Assembly (NCBI GenBank): GCA_910588195.1
Contig: CAJUPN010000017.1
Location: 1-14,089, forward strand
DNA from: an uncultured Bacilli bacterium
GTDB lineage: Bacteria > Bacillota_I > Bacilli_A > RF39 > UBA660
Direction of reading: 5' to 3'
DNA: 14,089 nucleotides
Made by a program: the position numbers and the translations under genes. Of the stretch, positions 13,705 through 14,089 are shown in pieces. Under the pieces are notes generated by a model, which had not been told where the DNA came from, did no database searches, and worked only from the letters and a program-made list of their open reading frames with translations. Positions within the stretch are counted from its first letter, which is position 1; each line of letters begins with the position of its first letter.

Positions 13705-14089
13705 ATGAAGAAAAGAAATATAATGATATTAATGATTTTATTAGTAATCGGATTTGCAGCAGTAACGTCAACATTAGTAATAAGAGGAAACTTGAATATT
13801 GGATATAATGAAAACTTTTCATCAAGTATAGTATATACAAGAGCAGAGTTACCAAATGGAGAAGTTGAGATAAATCAGAATGAAAAGAATATAGATTTTA
13901 CAACTGAAAAATTAGAAAATGTTAATCAAACAACTATCTTAGAGTTTGATGTAACAAATAAAAGTAGAAATTATGATGCTAATGTAACAATCAATTGTGG
14001 ATTAAAAGAAGACTTCAAAAGTTTTAGTGAGTATTTAGATATAACAATGAGTTTAGAAAGTCCATTTGAATTAATATCCAGTGAAACAA
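13705..14089 (+). CDS. TasA/camelysin-like exported surface protein (partial, 3' end cut)
   Basis: The first 128 codons are visible and run off the window. The start is ATG 13705 with AAGGT seven bases upstream; a longer overlapping open frame in another phase (13593-13808) is a shadow. The product begins MKKRNIMILMILLVIGFAAV, a signal peptide or anchor with a short basic n-region and a hydrophobic core (about 5-26). The following TSTLVIRGNLNIGYNE segment resembles the SipW-dependent TasA/camelysin (CalY) type N-terminus, where Ala/Thr-Ser-Thr precedes a beta-sandwich that opens with a G-x-L-x-I strand. Residues 41-128 read as alternating strands (SSIVYTRAEL, TTILEFDVTNKS, YDANVTINCGL, LDITMSLESP), compatible with an immunoglobulin-like surface or fibre subunit. 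C-terminal features such as an anchor cannot be judged. The family link is from pattern memory. Confidence 0.75.
   Translation, partial: MKKRNIMILMILLVIGFAAVTSTLVIRGNLNIGYNENFSSSIVYTRAELPNGEVEINQNEKNIDFTTEKLENVNQTTILEFDVTNKSRNYDANVTINCGLKEDFKSFSEYLDITMSLESPFELISSET

Noticed and set aside
13593..13808. A 71-codon plus-strand frame spanning the tandem promoters
   Set aside because: It overlaps both promoters and the signal-peptide codons of the surface protein in another phase, and lacks a binding site.

Overview
The window looks like chromosome of an AT-rich, low-GC Gram-positive bacterium (Bacillota). Signs are purine-rich Shine-Dalgarno sequences of AGGAGG/AAGGGG type, short hairpin terminators followed by T-runs, TATAAT-like -10 boxes often preceded by TGn, and ATG starts. 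Genes end in TAA, TAG and TGA and tryptophan is written TGG, so the standard bacterial code fits. A class B penicillin-binding protein with a PASTA domain shows a peptidoglycan cell wall. The overall style, including the SipW/TasA-like N-terminus of the last gene, recalls uncultured gut Bacilli/Clostridia lineages (for example the RF39 group). That placement is my inference. All genes lie on the + strand and no gap exceeds 300 bp. I see no tRNA, rRNA, CRISPR array, transposase or integrase.

Region 1 (1-1535): a RelA/SpoT-family protein with an intact ppGpp hydrolase (HD) domain, a synthetase-like domain that has lost key residues, and a TGS domain, ending before the usual C-terminal regulatory part. 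Region 2 (about 1598-3557): a membrane-anchored XRE-type regulator with an extracytoplasmic domain, then a secreted protein of unknown function.

Region 3 (about 3571-9617) is the most unusual part. A promoter drives three tightly packed genes: an unrecognised 415-aa protein, a 750-aa protein with helical/coiled-coil N-terminus and a CobS/MoxR-like AAA+ domain, and a 320-aa protein that may carry a degenerate VWA-like fold. After a terminator, a second transcript encodes two paralogous small proteins (79 and 134 aa) flanking an unrecognised basic 231-aa protein. I read this as a six-gene AAA+ machine cluster, possibly of phage-like ancestry, whose substrate cannot be told from sequence.

Region 4 (9653-13581): a FtsI/SpoVD-type transpeptidase and a 634-aa cytoplasmic protein with no recognised family. 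Region 5 (13580-14089): tandem promoters and the first 128 codons of a surface protein with a TasA/camelysin-style N-terminus, cut by the window end.

The genes form several short transcripts, most with their own promoter and terminator. Joint function of the AAA+ cluster with the neighbouring transpeptidase or the 634-aa protein is possible from proximity but not shown.
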